The notes under the pieces are model-generated. The model worked only from the letters and a program-made list of their open reading frames with translations. It ran no database searches and was not told the origin of the DNA. Shown in pieces: positions 52,571-61,430 of a stretch of 64,000 bases of DNA; position 1 is the stretch's first letter; every line of letters begins with the position of its first letter. A program made the position numbers and the translations under genes. The stretch is taken from NCBI GenBank assembly GCA_964541485.1, contig CAZIQL010000006.1:7898-71897 (forward strand). Direction: 5' to 3'. Origin of the DNA: SIG299 sp964541485 (GTDB lineage: Bacteria > Bacillota > Clostridia > Lachnospirales > Lachnospiraceae).

Positions 52571-53317
52571 ATGCCCGATAGAATAGAAACATCCAATCTA
52601 TATACTACCGGTGAGGTCGCAAAACTCTGCGGAGTCTCTGTTCGAACCGTACAGTATTACGACACCCGCGGCATTCTGGTTCCAAGCGAACTAAGCGAAG
52701 GCGGCCGACGACTGTATTCCGGAGATGATATCAAACTCATGAAAACCATCTGCTTTTTGCGCGATATCGGTCTCCCGATTAACACCATCAGCGAACTGTT
52801 AAAGGAAGAACATCCGGAAAAAGTTATATCTATTCTTTTAGAGCAACAGTCTACAGTTCTAAAGGAAGAAATCGAAGAACGCGAAAAACAATTACATTTG
52901 ATTTTCGAACTGGAACAGGGCTTAAAAACCTTAAACCGTTTCTCCGTAAACGCTATCGGCGACGTAGCCACAATCATGAAAAGTAAGAAGAAATTGCGGC
53001 AAATCCGCATTCAGATGCTACTTCAGGCAATTCTTTTGGAAATCTTGGAAACCGGTACACTTCTCCTATGGATTTTTACCGGAAACTGGATTCCGTACGT
53101 TGCCTGCATTCCGGTCATCTTTTTATTGGCGTCTGGTATTACATGGCTGTACTTTAAAAAGATTTCTTACCTTTGTCCGGAATGCCACGAAGTGTTCCGA
53201 CCGACCTTTAAATCCGCATTTTGGGCATCGCATACACCGACTACCAGGAAGCTTACCTGTACCTGTTGCGGTCATACCGGATTTTGTGTGGAGATTTATC
53301 ACGAAAAAACAACATAA
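52571..53317 (+). CDS. Membrane-attached MerR-family regulator with zinc ribbon
   Basis: 248 residues. The N-terminal MerR helix-turn-helix (YTTGEVAKLCGVSVRTVQYYD, residues about 11-31) is followed by a coiled coil, two membrane helices (LLQAILLEILETGTLLLWIF and YVACIPVIFLLASGITWLYF) and a C-terminal ribbon (CPEC ... CTCCGHTG). This combined architecture is seen in Firmicutes next to ABC exporters. It should bind its own 19-bp-spacer promoter and control the ABC genes that follow after 12 bp. The membrane part suggests that it senses envelope stress. The start follows AAGGAGGTGAAAG. Confidence 0.85.
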   Translation: MPDRIETSNLYTTGEVAKLCGVSVRTVQYYDTRGILVPSELSEGGRRLYSGDDIKLMKTICFLRDIGLPINTISELLKEEHPEKVISILLEQQSTVLKEEIEEREKQLHLIFELEQGLKTLNRFSVNAIGDVATIMKSKKKLRQIRIQMLLQAILLEILETGTLLLWIFTGNWIPYVACIPVIFLLASGITWLYFKKISYLCPECHEVFRPTFKSAFWASHTPTTRKLTCTCCGHTGFCVEIYHEKTT

Positions 53318-53329
53318 GGAGACTTCGCT

Positions 53330-54043
53330 ATGTTAAACATTACTCATCTTACCAAAACATATAAAGGCGGTAAAAAAGCCGTTTCTGATTTGTCCCTCAC
53401 TGTAAATGCCGGCGACATCTGTGCATTCATCGGTCACAACGGTGCCGGAAAAACCACCACCATCAAATGCATTGTCGGCATCCACGATTTTGATGAGGGT
53501 GAAATTTTCATTAATGGCATGTCCGTCAAAGAACAGCCGTTAGCCTGCAAGCAAATCACTGCATACATTCCGGACAATCCGGATTTATATGACTACTTAA
53601 CCGGCATCCAGTATTTAAATTTCATTGCTGATGTGTTTGGACTTACCGCAGCAGAACGCAAGGAAAGAATCAGAAAGGAAGCCGGTGATTTTGAAATTGA
53701 ATCCGCACTTGGCGATTTGATTTCGTCGTATTCCCACGGCATGAAGCAAAAGCTCGCCATCATCAGCGCTCTCATCCACAAGCCAATGCTGCTTATTCTG
53801 GACGAACCGTTTGTCGGGCTTGACCCAAAGGCAACACTGACACTCAAAAATAAAATGCATGCCCTCTGCAAAGAAGGCACTGCCATTTTCTTTTCCACAC
53901 ATGTCCTGGATGTTGCAGAAAAGCTCTGCAACAAGGTGGCAATTATCCGGAACGGTGAACTGATTGCTGCCGGGGATACAAAGGAATTGACGGGAGGAGC
54001 CTCCTTAGAATCCGTCTTTATGGAGGTGACCAAAGAATGCTAA
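53330..54043 (+). CDS. ABC transporter ATP-binding protein
   Basis: 237 residues. Walker A GHNGAGKTT (about residue 37), signature SSYSHGMKQKLA (degenerate LSGGQ as in ABC-2 type exporters), Walker B LLILDEPFVGLDPKA and H-loop FFSTHVLD. Partner of the permease whose start overlaps its end by 7 bp. With the MerR regulator the set is a self-regulated export or resistance operon of unknown substrate. Confidence 0.92.
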   Translation: MLNITHLTKTYKGGKKAVSDLSLTVNAGDICAFIGHNGAGKTTTIKCIVGIHDFDEGEIFINGMSVKEQPLACKQITAYIPDNPDLYDYLTGIQYLNFIADVFGLTAAERKERIRKEAGDFEIESALGDLISSYSHGMKQKLAIISALIHKPMLLILDEPFVGLDPKATLTLKNKMHALCKEGTAIFFSTHVLDVAEKLCNKVAIIRNGELIAAGDTKELTGGASLESVFMEVTKEC

Positions 54044-55647
54044 AGCAGGTTGTTTTATTAGCCAAGCTCCAGCTGCAGAATCTTTTTGGGATTAACGAAG
54101 TCCGTTTCACCAAAGACCAAGGAAAGAAGCTGCGCTACGCAGGACTCTGTGTTGCCTGGCTGATGGTTTTTGCCATGGTTATCTTGTATGTGGGTGGTTT
54201 AGCCTATGGTCTGCATTTTCTCGGCGTGGGTGAAATCGTACCAGTTTACTTATACACATTAGTCAGCCTCGTTATGGTGATGCTTTCATTTTTCAAGGCT
54301 GGTAGCGTCCTGTTTTCCATGAAATTTTATGATGTCATGGTATCGCTTCCAGTTTCAAGACACGCCATTTTGGCAAGCAGGTTTTTTACCATGTACGTAA
54401 GCAATCTGCTTATCGGAACGCTTGTCCTGCTTCCCGGCATGGCTGTCCATATCTGGTTTGCAAAACCGGATATCACGTTTTATCTGATTAGTTTTCCGGT
54501 TGTTTTGCTGACTCCGTTACTTCCGCTTACGGTCTCTTCTGTCATTGCCGCACTGATTAAGTCAATCAGCTCCCGTATGAAGAGTAAAACTCTGGTAGAA
54601 ACCCTGCTTATGGTGCTGCTTGTGGTCGGTGTTCTGGGTGGAAGTATGTTCTTCGGTGAACAGGCGGAGGAACTTTCAGAAGAAGCACTCCGCAATCTTG
54701 CGGTTACCCTTACCGGAACACTGGGAAGTATTTTCCCTCCAGCCGTCTGGTATTTTAAAGCCTTGCAGGGAAATTTTCTTTCCCTGCTTCCACTGCTTTT
54801 GCTGCCGATTGCTGTATTCACCTTATTTATTGCACTGCTTGGCAAATTCCATCAGGACATCTGTACACGACTCAATGCCGTTTCTGCAAAACAGAACTAT
54901 AAGGTCGACCACCTGGAATCCTCCGGCATCTTATGGTCACTTTGCAAAAAAGAAGCCAAGCTTTACTTTTCCTCCAGCCTGTATGTAACGAACACAATTG
55001 TCGGCTACGTACTTGCCGTGCTTTTGGCGGCAGGAGTTGGCATTGCCGGAGTAGATACTCTGACCGGTTCACTTGAATTGCCCGGAGAGTTCACTCCTCT
55101 GCTTGAACAATTGCTACCGTTTTTCCTAACACTTCCGCTCTGCATGATGAATCTTACCTCCTGCAGTATTTCCATGGAAGGAAAACAATACTGGCAGTTT
55201 CAGGTATTACCGCTTCGTGCAAAGGACATTTATGATGCTAAAATTTTATGGAATCTGATGGTGGCAGCACCGTTTTATGTAGTTTCCGTCCTCTTGCTTC
55301 TGATTTTTGTAAAGCCATCGGGCCAGATGATGCTCCATTATATTTTGCTTCCGCTGATTTATCTTGTATTTGATGTGGTGCTCGGCCTCTTTGTCAACCT
55401 ATTGTTCCCGCTTCTTAACTGGGAAAACGAAACGCGTGTTGTCAAACAAAGCGCCTCTGTCTTTGTTTCCATGCTCGGAGGCATGGTTGCTGTCATCGTT
55501 CCGATTGCACTCACTGTTGTACTAAGACCGGACAACCTGACCTTGTACCTTGCATTGGTGGAGGTTGTACTGGCTCTCCTGACAGCAGGATTATACTTGT
55601 CTGTTTCTAAGAAGGAACTTTGCATAAGATATTCGGCCATTGAGTAA
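54037..55647 (+). CDS. ABC-2-like transporter permease
   Basis: 536 residues with about 12 hydrophobic segments in two blocks, separated by a soluble stretch near residue 200-230 (FFGEQAEELSEEALRNLA) and another near 285 (KFHQDICTRLNAVSAKQNYKV). It fits the large ABC-2 permeases paired with the upstream ATPase. SLPVSRHAILASRFFTMYVSNLL is the usual ATPase-facing region. The start is embedded in the ATPase gene, showing translational coupling. Substrate unknown. Confidence 0.82.
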   Translation: MLKQVVLLAKLQLQNLFGINEVRFTKDQGKKLRYAGLCVAWLMVFAMVILYVGGLAYGLHFLGVGEIVPVYLYTLVSLVMVMLSFFKAGSVLFSMKFYDVMVSLPVSRHAILASRFFTMYVSNLLIGTLVLLPGMAVHIWFAKPDITFYLISFPVVLLTPLLPLTVSSVIAALIKSISSRMKSKTLVETLLMVLLVVGVLGGSMFFGEQAEELSEEALRNLAVTLTGTLGSIFPPAVWYFKALQGNFLSLLPLLLLPIAVFTLFIALLGKFHQDICTRLNAVSAKQNYKVDHLESSGILWSLCKKEAKLYFSSSLYVTNTIVGYVLAVLLAAGVGIAGVDTLTGSLELPGEFTPLLEQLLPFFLTLPLCMMNLTSCSISMEGKQYWQFQVLPLRAKDIYDAKILWNLMVAAPFYVVSVLLLLIFVKPSGQMMLHYILLPLIYLVFDVVLGLFVNLLFPLLNWENETRVVKQSASVFVSMLGGMVAVIVPIALTVVLRPDNLTLYLALVEVVLALLTAGLYLSVSKKELCIRYSAIE

Positions 55648-55663
55648 TCAAAGAAAATGGTAT

Positions 55664-55689
55664 ATGAAGCTGGTCTATACCAGCTTCAT
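55664..55689 (+). terminator. Hairpin after the MerR/ABC operon
   Basis: ATGAAGCTGG and CCAGCTTCAT form a perfect 10-bp stem with a 6-nt loop; only CCTTT follows. It marks the left edge of the AT-rich island. Confidence 0.55.
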
Positions 55690-55709
55690 CCTTTATAAGG
55701 AGGTATTTT

Positions 55710-56084
55710 GGAACTTATAGAATTTATGCATCCTGCGAAAACGGCTTTCCGGAAATAGCTGATTCAGGTATAAAGATTTTTGTAGATGAAGAAGAGTATC
55801 AATACAGTGTAAATAAACCTACCTATTTGTGCTGGAATGGAAATTTGGCGGTGTCCGAGAAAAATATTGACCATGCCCTAATAATATGGTACGGTATATT
55901 TGGCATTCACAAAGAAACTGGGGTTATTTTAACTTCCGAAAACGGAGAAACCTTTCAAATTGAATTAAGTAGCAAACAGACACCATTGGATTCTCGTAAT
56001 CAGGAAGTTGTAACAAAAAATAGTGAGATAATAGAAATATTATATGACAAAGCCAACAAAAAATGGAAATTGGAGTTAGAATAG
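55710..56084 (+). pseudogene. 5'-damaged small gene at the head of the bacteriocin-type ABC island
   Basis: The frame encodes protein-like sequence from YRIYASCENGFPEIADSGIK through PTYLCWNGNLAVSEKNIDHA to KWKLELE and is open back to 55668, but it has no start codon before a TTG at 55827. An AAGGAGG-TATT-TTG site at 55697-55710 opens a different frame that stops after 16 codons. A one-base frameshift or loss of the original 5' end is likely. It is AT-rich like the two genes after it and ends directly at the next ATG. Not recognised; no signal peptide is seen. Confidence 0.5.
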
Positions 56085-58022
56085 ATGAAAGTAGTTAGAA
56101 GCATCATTATCTTTTTTGCTTTAATATTTGGATTTATATTGCAAGCAGAAGTATTTCAGACCCAGTTATGGAACTTTGACAGGTCATATTACTTATCCAT
56201 GGAGTACAATGTTTCCGAAAACGAATTAGAGAGTTTTTTGTCAGAAGTTTCTAATGTTGCACAAACATATGGGGTATCGCTTTTTTCAACACATATACAA
56301 ATGGAGAGCAATTATAAGACAAGTCTAACTATATTTGGTAATGAACCGTCTGTAAAAGACACTCTTTATCGAACTATGAATATAGCAGAACAGAAATATA
56401 CTTCTTTACTAAACGGAACTACAGAAGTCAAATACCATAGTCTGTCTGAATTGATATCCCTGAATGGAAATTCTCAGAATCGTCTAAGCTTTATCGGTAA
56501 CCAAAAGGATATTCTTAAAATATATGAAGAAATAGTAGATAAATACGATGTAGGCTATCCAAAATATACAGAAGCCACCGAAAAAGATATGATTCTTATT
56601 GTTTGGTTGATGATAGATTTCTTAGCAATTGTAATGAGCTGTATCGAAGTATTGCGACGAAAAAAAGAGGTAGTGATACGAGTATCTTTAGGCGAAGACG
56701 TAAGGAGGATTATTGTTAAATCTGTTCTTTCCGATATAGCAATGTACACATTGGTCTATTGTTTTGCTCGCCTTTTTATATATCAATACATTTCAGGAGA
56801 ATATGAACACAATTTAGCGCTGATGGTTTATTCCGTTGGTATACTTCTTTCGGTACTACCTTACCTGACCTTTTGCCGCTATGATATGAGAATGGCATTT
56901 GCTAATGCTAACGAGTCCAAAGGAGTACTAAACTTACTGTATGCTACAAAAATAATAGTAACTGCTTTAACAATAGTGACATTAAGTACAAATCTAAGTA
57001 GTATTCATTGGAATGCTCTTTCAGATGATGAATTAATAGAACCGTATAAAGACTGCATTTATATTAATTTAAGGAATACAGGTTCCGGAGATTACAGCAA
57101 TGAAGAAGCCTTCTGGAATAACGTATATGCAAATAAATATGACAGAATCAATCCCATCCTTTGCATTAACATTTTGGATGACAAAACGGATTACATTCTG
57201 CTAAATAATAATGCCAAAGACATGCTGCAGGGTTTTTCAGACATGCTTCCAGACACTAATGACACCGTAGATTTCATTATTTTTATACATAAAAATCTGT
57301 CATTAACAGGAGAAAAAGAAATGGCATTGCTTAGCATGTCAAGCTTTATCGAGAATACTGTAACCGAATTAAACATACAGGTAATAGAATACGACGAAAG
57401 GCAGGTTTTTTCGTATATTGCTTCAAGTGATGTTTATGGGATAAAGGATTCCACCAATCCGGTTGTCATATTTCAAACCAATAGTAACGTAAAGTTTGAC
57501 GGAGCCTCTCTTCAACGCTATGCAAGCAATGAAATCATGTTTAGAGTTTCGCAAGAGGAATTTGAAAACATCGTAACAGATTATACTGAATTAGTATCCG
57601 GTTTTGAGACTGTGACAACAAATGTGAATGAATACTACACTTATCAGAAGAATTTCATTGTTAAACTGGTAAGTTTTCTAAGTTCATTATGTGTGATTGT
57701 TTTGTTGCTGGATGTTGCCATCGTCATCTCAATCAGTTCGATGGAATATCGTATTCACTCGCTGGAGATTTCGCTAAAAAAGATCTCTGGATATTCTATC
57801 TTTGATAGAAATAAAAAGTTGTTTGTGGCTAGTCTGTTATCTGATTCTTTAATAATTACCGCATTGAGTATTTTAGGACTGATAACAGATATTTATTCTG
57901 CGGGATTAAGTGGAATTATCGGGGTACTTCTTATAGCATTTGAGACCTTAATCCTCTGTGGAAATATAACAAAGGTAGAAAAAGAAAATATTCATAAGAT
58001 TTTGAAAGGAGGCTGCTTATGA
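56085..58022 (+). CDS. Bacteriocin-associated integral membrane protein (lactococcin-972 type)
   Basis: 645 residues. One N-terminal helix (SIIIFFALIFGFILQAEVF), a 140-residue external domain, three to four helices (about residues 165-290), a second external domain of about 240 residues, and two to three helices at the end (LVSFLSSLCVIVLLLDVAIV onward). This layout matches the TIGR01654-type seven-helix proteins that accompany lactococcin-972 bacteriocins, proposed as immunity factors; FtsX-like permeases are an alternative. Much more AT-rich than its neighbours, suggesting transfer. It overlaps the ATPase start by 4 bp (ATGA). Confidence 0.65.
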   Translation: MKVVRSIIIFFALIFGFILQAEVFQTQLWNFDRSYYLSMEYNVSENELESFLSEVSNVAQTYGVSLFSTHIQMESNYKTSLTIFGNEPSVKDTLYRTMNIAEQKYTSLLNGTTEVKYHSLSELISLNGNSQNRLSFIGNQKDILKIYEEIVDKYDVGYPKYTEATEKDMILIVWLMIDFLAIVMSCIEVLRRKKEVVIRVSLGEDVRRIIVKSVLSDIAMYTLVYCFARLFIYQYISGEYEHNLALMVYSVGILLSVLPYLTFCRYDMRMAFANANESKGVLNLLYATKIIVTALTIVTLSTNLSSIHWNALSDDELIEPYKDCIYINLRNTGSGDYSNEEAFWNNVYANKYDRINPILCINILDDKTDYILLNNNAKDMLQGFSDMLPDTNDTVDFIIFIHKNLSLTGEKEMALLSMSSFIENTVTELNIQVIEYDERQVFSYIASSDVYGIKDSTNPVVIFQTNSNVKFDGASLQRYASNEIMFRVSQEEFENIVTDYTELVSGFETVTTNVNEYYTYQKNFIVKLVSFLSSLCVIVLLLDVAIVISISSMEYRIHSLEISLKKISGYSIFDRNKKLFVASLLSDSLIITALSILGLITDIYSAGLSGIIGVLLIAFETLILCGNITKVEKENIHKILKGGCL

Positions 58023-58627
58023 TTGAAATCAAAAATTTGTGTAAGGCATATGATGATAAGGTTTTGTTTGAAAATTATAATTTAACAATCCCTACCGGAA
58101 GTTTTGTCATTATAAGCGGCGCAAGTGGTTGTGGAAAAACAACTCTTTTAAACCTCATAGGAGGAATTGAAAAAGCGGATCAAGGTGAGATTTCTATTGA
58201 TGGAATCAATTTATGCAAGACAAAAAACCTTAGCATGTATTATAGAAATACCGTCGGCTTTTTATTTCAAAATTTCGCATTGCTCGAAAACAAGACTGTG
58301 AAACAAAATTTAGATATCATCAAAAAAAATGGAAGGTCAGAGACTTCTATCGAAGATGCATTAGAAAAGGTTGGTCTCATAAAGGAAATAGACAAGAAGG
58401 TTTATAAGTTATCCGGTGGAGAGCAACAACGAGTTGCATTAGCCAGGTTGATGATAAAGAAATGCTCGTTGATTCTTGCAGATGAACCAACAGGGTCATT
58501 AGACGAGGTCAACAGCAAAATTGTAATGCAGATTTTACACGATTTGAATGATATGGGAAAAACTGTGATTATGGTTACACACAATCAGGAAATTGTAAAT
58601 ACTGAAAAATTTGTAATTAGAATTTAA
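58019..58627 (+). CDS. ABC ATPase of the bacteriocin-type exporter
   Basis: 202 residues. Walker A SGASGCGKTT (about residue 35), Q-loop LFQNFALLENKTVKQNL, signature KLSGGEQQRVALARLM, Walker B LILADEPTGSLDE, H-loop MVTHNQE. The short LolD/MacB-type ATPase with an ALLENKT(V) Q-loop is typical of the lactococcin-972 group. It pairs with the membrane protein it overlaps. No lactococcin-972-like precursor is recognisable in the island. Confidence 0.85.
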   Translation: MIEIKNLCKAYDDKVLFENYNLTIPTGSFVIISGASGCGKTTLLNLIGGIEKADQGEISIDGINLCKTKNLSMYYRNTVGFLFQNFALLENKTVKQNLDIIKKNGRSETSIEDALEKVGLIKEIDKKVYKLSGGEQQRVALARLMIKKCSLILADEPTGSLDEVNSKIVMQILHDLNDMGKTVIMVTHNQEIVNTEKFVIRI

Positions 58628-58669
58628 CAAAAGAAAGAGCACGTCATCTAATTTAATCACAAGCATTCA

Positions 58670-58695
58670 CTAGGCGGAGAAAATTTTCCGCCTAG
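58670..58695. terminator. Terminator closing the AT-rich island
   Basis: CTAGGCGGA and TCCGCCTAG form a perfect 9-bp stem with an A/T loop, between the convergent ATPase and phosphatase genes. Confidence 0.7.
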
Positions 58696-58736
58696 TTTAA
58701 TCTTGTCATATCAAATCTCTGCCACTCTCCTTGCTC

Positions 58737-60680
58737 TTATCCTCTTCTCCTTAATTTCAAGCCACCAAATACTGCAATACCCACCACTGCAACTGTTGCA
58801 ATTACAACATAAATCATGGAAGAATTACCTGCCGGCTCATTTACATCCGGTGTCTGTGTCGGCGCCTCGGTTGGTTCTCCTGTAGGTTCACTTGCCTGTT
58901 CCTGCTTTACAAGAACAACCGCACTGCCCTGAATCTCTGCTTTGTATTCTGCTGCTCCCACAATTTCCACACTGTCAAAGCTTCCTGTCAGAGAACCTGC
59001 ACTCAAGACTGTCATTCCGCTGACAAGTTCTGTACCTTCTGCAACTTCAATCATCAGCTTGCCGCCAAGCGTCGCATTTCCTGCAATATTCAGTACATCG
59101 TCTTCACTGTCTACCGTCAGCTTCAACGTTCCGCCCGTCTGCTCAAAATCGCCTGCGATCATTGCAACGCCGTCTACTGTCTCAGACAATACGCCCCCGG
59201 TGACCTTTACATTACCTGTACCAAGTGCGGTATCCGATACCATCACAAGCTCACCGCCTTCTACATTTACACCACCGGTAAACGTATTCTTACCCACCAG
59301 TGCCAGTCTTCCGGTCCCCTGCAAAGTAAGACTGCCGCCACCGGAAATATCATTCAACCAGCTGTCCGATGCGTTATATGCGCCCAAGGATGCATCCATG
59401 TTCACCACAACATCCGTAACAAACGCGCCATAACCGGCTGCAGCTTTATAATAATTCACACGACCCCAGCCCTCTGCATCATCAAGAAGCGGATATCCGG
59501 ATGGAAGTCCCGTTGTATAAATAACATATCTTCTCTGCTCATCGGTCAAATACGGAAGTCTTGTTTCAAGAACCGATTCTGCACCCTTTGGCACTCTCAT
59601 AGCAAGCGTTGTATCACCTATCTGGTCAAAATCATAGGTCAGATAATAAGTAAACAGTTCTAAATTCTTCTGGTACTCTTCGTAATCTGCAATCGTTGCC
59701 ACCTCAGGAATGACATCCTTAAACAAGGTTTCATATGCCGCATTATAAGCATCCGGCATAACATGGTAATTTCCGTCTTCCTTATCCGCAAAGATAGATG
59801 CAGCCATTGCTGTTGCCGTCATTCTTCCACCCATGACATCAAGGCAGGAATGAACACCGGCAATAATACGATAATTACCGCTTTCTGCCGCATTCATCAT
59901 AATCTCATGGAATTTCCACGGGAAGCCGTATGCCAACCCATAGCTGGTCAGGAAAATCGCATTGGTATGTCCGCTCGGAAAACCCGCACCGCTTGTAGAT
60001 GCTTCATCTAAGAAAATGGAATGTCCGATGTTCTCAATCTCCGGAAGAATCGAAGCTTCATAACCGGATGTAATGACCTCTATTGTATTTACATTCCAGC
60101 GGTATGGTCTTGGAAACGAATAATAATTCTTTGCCGGTGTCGTTGACACATTCGTTACCGAACGCATAAAACGCACAATATGCGCTGTGGCAAACAACGG
60201 ATAATTGTCTCCCTTCTTCGGACTCCACTGTGTCTCATTGGTACCAATGCCGGAAAGTTCAATCAATATATCCTTGTACTCACCGATGCCCTCAAACGAA
60301 ATACGCTGTGCAAGCCCGGTCTCAATCTCATATGCTCTCTGCGCTTCCTCTTCTGTTCTCGCAAGCGCAATCTCATAAGATTTTTCAATATTCTGACGAA
60401 TAATCGTTTCATTCAGGATAGTTCCGTTGTTCCAACTGCTACCCGCTCTCCACAATTTATTGAATTCCGACAATATACCAATGGTCGGATTCGTTTCCGG
60501 TGTGGTATTGGAGGTCGCATTACTTCTGTATGTATCCGCAAAATACCCATATACCGCCTCATATGGTGCAATCACGCTCTCCTCTGTCTCTTCTGCCTGT
60601 GCCGTCATTCCCATTGGTGCCAGCAGCATGGATGCCACAAGTGTTAAGGCTAAAAAACCCGTGAATTTTCTCTTTCTCAT
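58737..60680 (-). CDS. Surface PAP2-type acid phosphatase with PATR-like beta-repeat stalk
   Basis: 647 residues. Signal peptide (MRKRKFTGFLALTLVASMLL to AQA), then a class A acid phosphatase (PAP2) domain with its three motifs: KNYYSFPRP, GFPSGHTNAIF and RIIAGVHSCLDVMGGR. From about residue 460 it has glycine-rich repeats (TFTGGVNVEGGELVMVSDTA, LGTGNVKVTGG, FEQTGGTLKL) like the autotransporter-associated beta-strand repeat, then a Thr/Pro linker and a C-terminal helix with RRRG. No LPxTG. So the enzyme is held at the membrane outside the cell. Start at 60680 follows GGAGGGTAAAA. Substrate unknown; phosphomonoesters or phospholipids. Confidence 0.85.
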   Translation of the reverse strand: MRKRKFTGFLALTLVASMLLAPMGMTAQAEETEESVIAPYEAVYGYFADTYRSNATSNTTPETNPTIGILSEFNKLWRAGSSWNNGTILNETIIRQNIEKSYEIALARTEEEAQRAYEIETGLAQRISFEGIGEYKDILIELSGIGTNETQWSPKKGDNYPLFATAHIVRFMRSVTNVSTTPAKNYYSFPRPYRWNVNTIEVITSGYEASILPEIENIGHSIFLDEASTSGAGFPSGHTNAIFLTSYGLAYGFPWKFHEIMMNAAESGNYRIIAGVHSCLDVMGGRMTATAMAASIFADKEDGNYHVMPDAYNAAYETLFKDVIPEVATIADYEEYQKNLELFTYYLTYDFDQIGDTTLAMRVPKGAESVLETRLPYLTDEQRRYVIYTTGLPSGYPLLDDAEGWGRVNYYKAAAGYGAFVTDVVVNMDASLGAYNASDSWLNDISGGGSLTLQGTGRLALVGKNTFTGGVNVEGGELVMVSDTALGTGNVKVTGGVLSETVDGVAMIAGDFEQTGGTLKLTVDSEDDVLNIAGNATLGGKLMIEVAEGTELVSGMTVLSAGSLTGSFDSVEIVGAAEYKAEIQGSAVVLVKQEQASEPTGEPTEAPTQTPDVNEPAGNSSMIYVVIATVAVVGIAVFGGLKLRRRG

Positions 60681-60788
60681 TTTTACCCTCCATAGCTTAT
60701 ATCTTTTGGTTGTGTAAACCTTACCTTTTAGTATATCACACTTTCTCGTTCCTGTCTTGTAAAATCTTTGGTGAGTGTAGCATCGTGT

Positions 60789-60890
60789 CATCGGCATATC
60801 GCTTACGCGACATGCCGATGTGTTTGGGCGGGGAGTGCTCGTGCGCGCTGCTTTGGGCGTAGAAAAAAGGAGCGCGCGCTCGCACTCCCC
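60789..60890. other. Two strong GC-rich hairpins between the small genes and the phosphatase
   Basis: CATCGGCAT and ATGCCGATG (60789-60820) enclose TCGC-TTA-GCGA. GGGGAGTGCTCGTGCGCGCT pairs with AGCGCGCGCTCGCACTCCCC over 60830-60890. They are GC-rich against the flanks. The second may end the small-gene transcript, although its T-run is in the loop (minus strand). Confidence 0.6.
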
Positions 60891-60909
60891 TTTCCTATTT
60901 GTCACTCTC

Positions 60910-61080
60910 CTATTCCCTTGTCCCTATCACAGCGGCGAACCGTTCGACTGCTGCCGTCCTCTCACGAACCGCATCCTCAAGATGATAGCCTCCATAAACA
61001 CATTCGACATCCTCTGCCTCCCAAACGTCTCCTATCATTCCCATTCGTTTGATAAATTCCTTAATGTCGCGTTCTGTCAT
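60910..61080 (-). CDS. Small hypothetical protein (MTERDIKEFIKRM family)
   Basis: 56 residues starting MTERDIKEFIKRMGMIGDVW and containing VECVYGGYHLEDAVRERTAAV. It has a balanced charged composition and no signal or membrane segment. The ATG at 61080 follows GGAGAGGAAGGAAAG. It resembles small unnamed proteins that I recall from Lachnospiraceae (MTERDLKEFIKRM...), which is a memory-based match. It lies 26 bp after another tiny gene and is probably co-transcribed. Confidence 0.55.
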   Translation of the reverse strand: MTERDIKEFIKRMGMIGDVWEAEDVECVYGGYHLEDAVRERTAAVERFAAVIGTRE

Positions 61081-61106
61081 CTTGCTTTCCTTCCTCTCCT
61101 GTGTTG

Positions 61107-61262
61107 TCAAAATTTCCTTGACCTTGCTCCCTTTTCTATCCTGTCGACCGGCTCGCCGTGATAAGTTGATTTATTTTCAAGCCCCAATTTCCTGCTGTAG
61201 CTTTTCTGTTTCTCTATTCGTTCCACAACCCTGCAAATCATAATCCGTTCTCTCACACTCAT
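61107..61262 (-). CDS. Small hypothetical protein (MSVRERIM family)
   Basis: 51 residues (MSVRERIMICRVVERIEKQK then SYSRKLGLENKSTYHGEPVD and a basic end). The start at 61262 is preceded by GGGAG at 10 nt; an ATG two codons earlier at 61268 is equally possible. The pattern of an amphipathic RxMExIEKxxxYxxKLG stretch resembles small proteins that I recall from Lachnospiraceae (MTVRERVL...). Function unknown. First of a pair with the 56-residue gene. Confidence 0.5.
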   Translation of the reverse strand: MSVRERIMICRVVERIEKQKSYSRKLGLENKSTYHGEPVDRIEKGARSRKF

Positions 61263-61430
61263 GAACATTTTTCTCCCTGCTTTTTTTATTTTCTGCTTTT
61301 CTCTTTTGTAATTTCAGTATATAATAAAGGCGTTGTGGGTAACACCTGAAAAAGTGCGACTTAAGAGGTGCTATTTCCGCAAAAAACGCGAGATAACTAT
61401 CATGGGAATTCAATAGGAGAAATCATTCAA

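Noticed and set aside
61177..61413. 78-codon minus-strand frame overlapping the tiny genes
   Set aside because: The overlapping 51-codon frame has the better ribosome-binding site and composition; this one looks out of frame.
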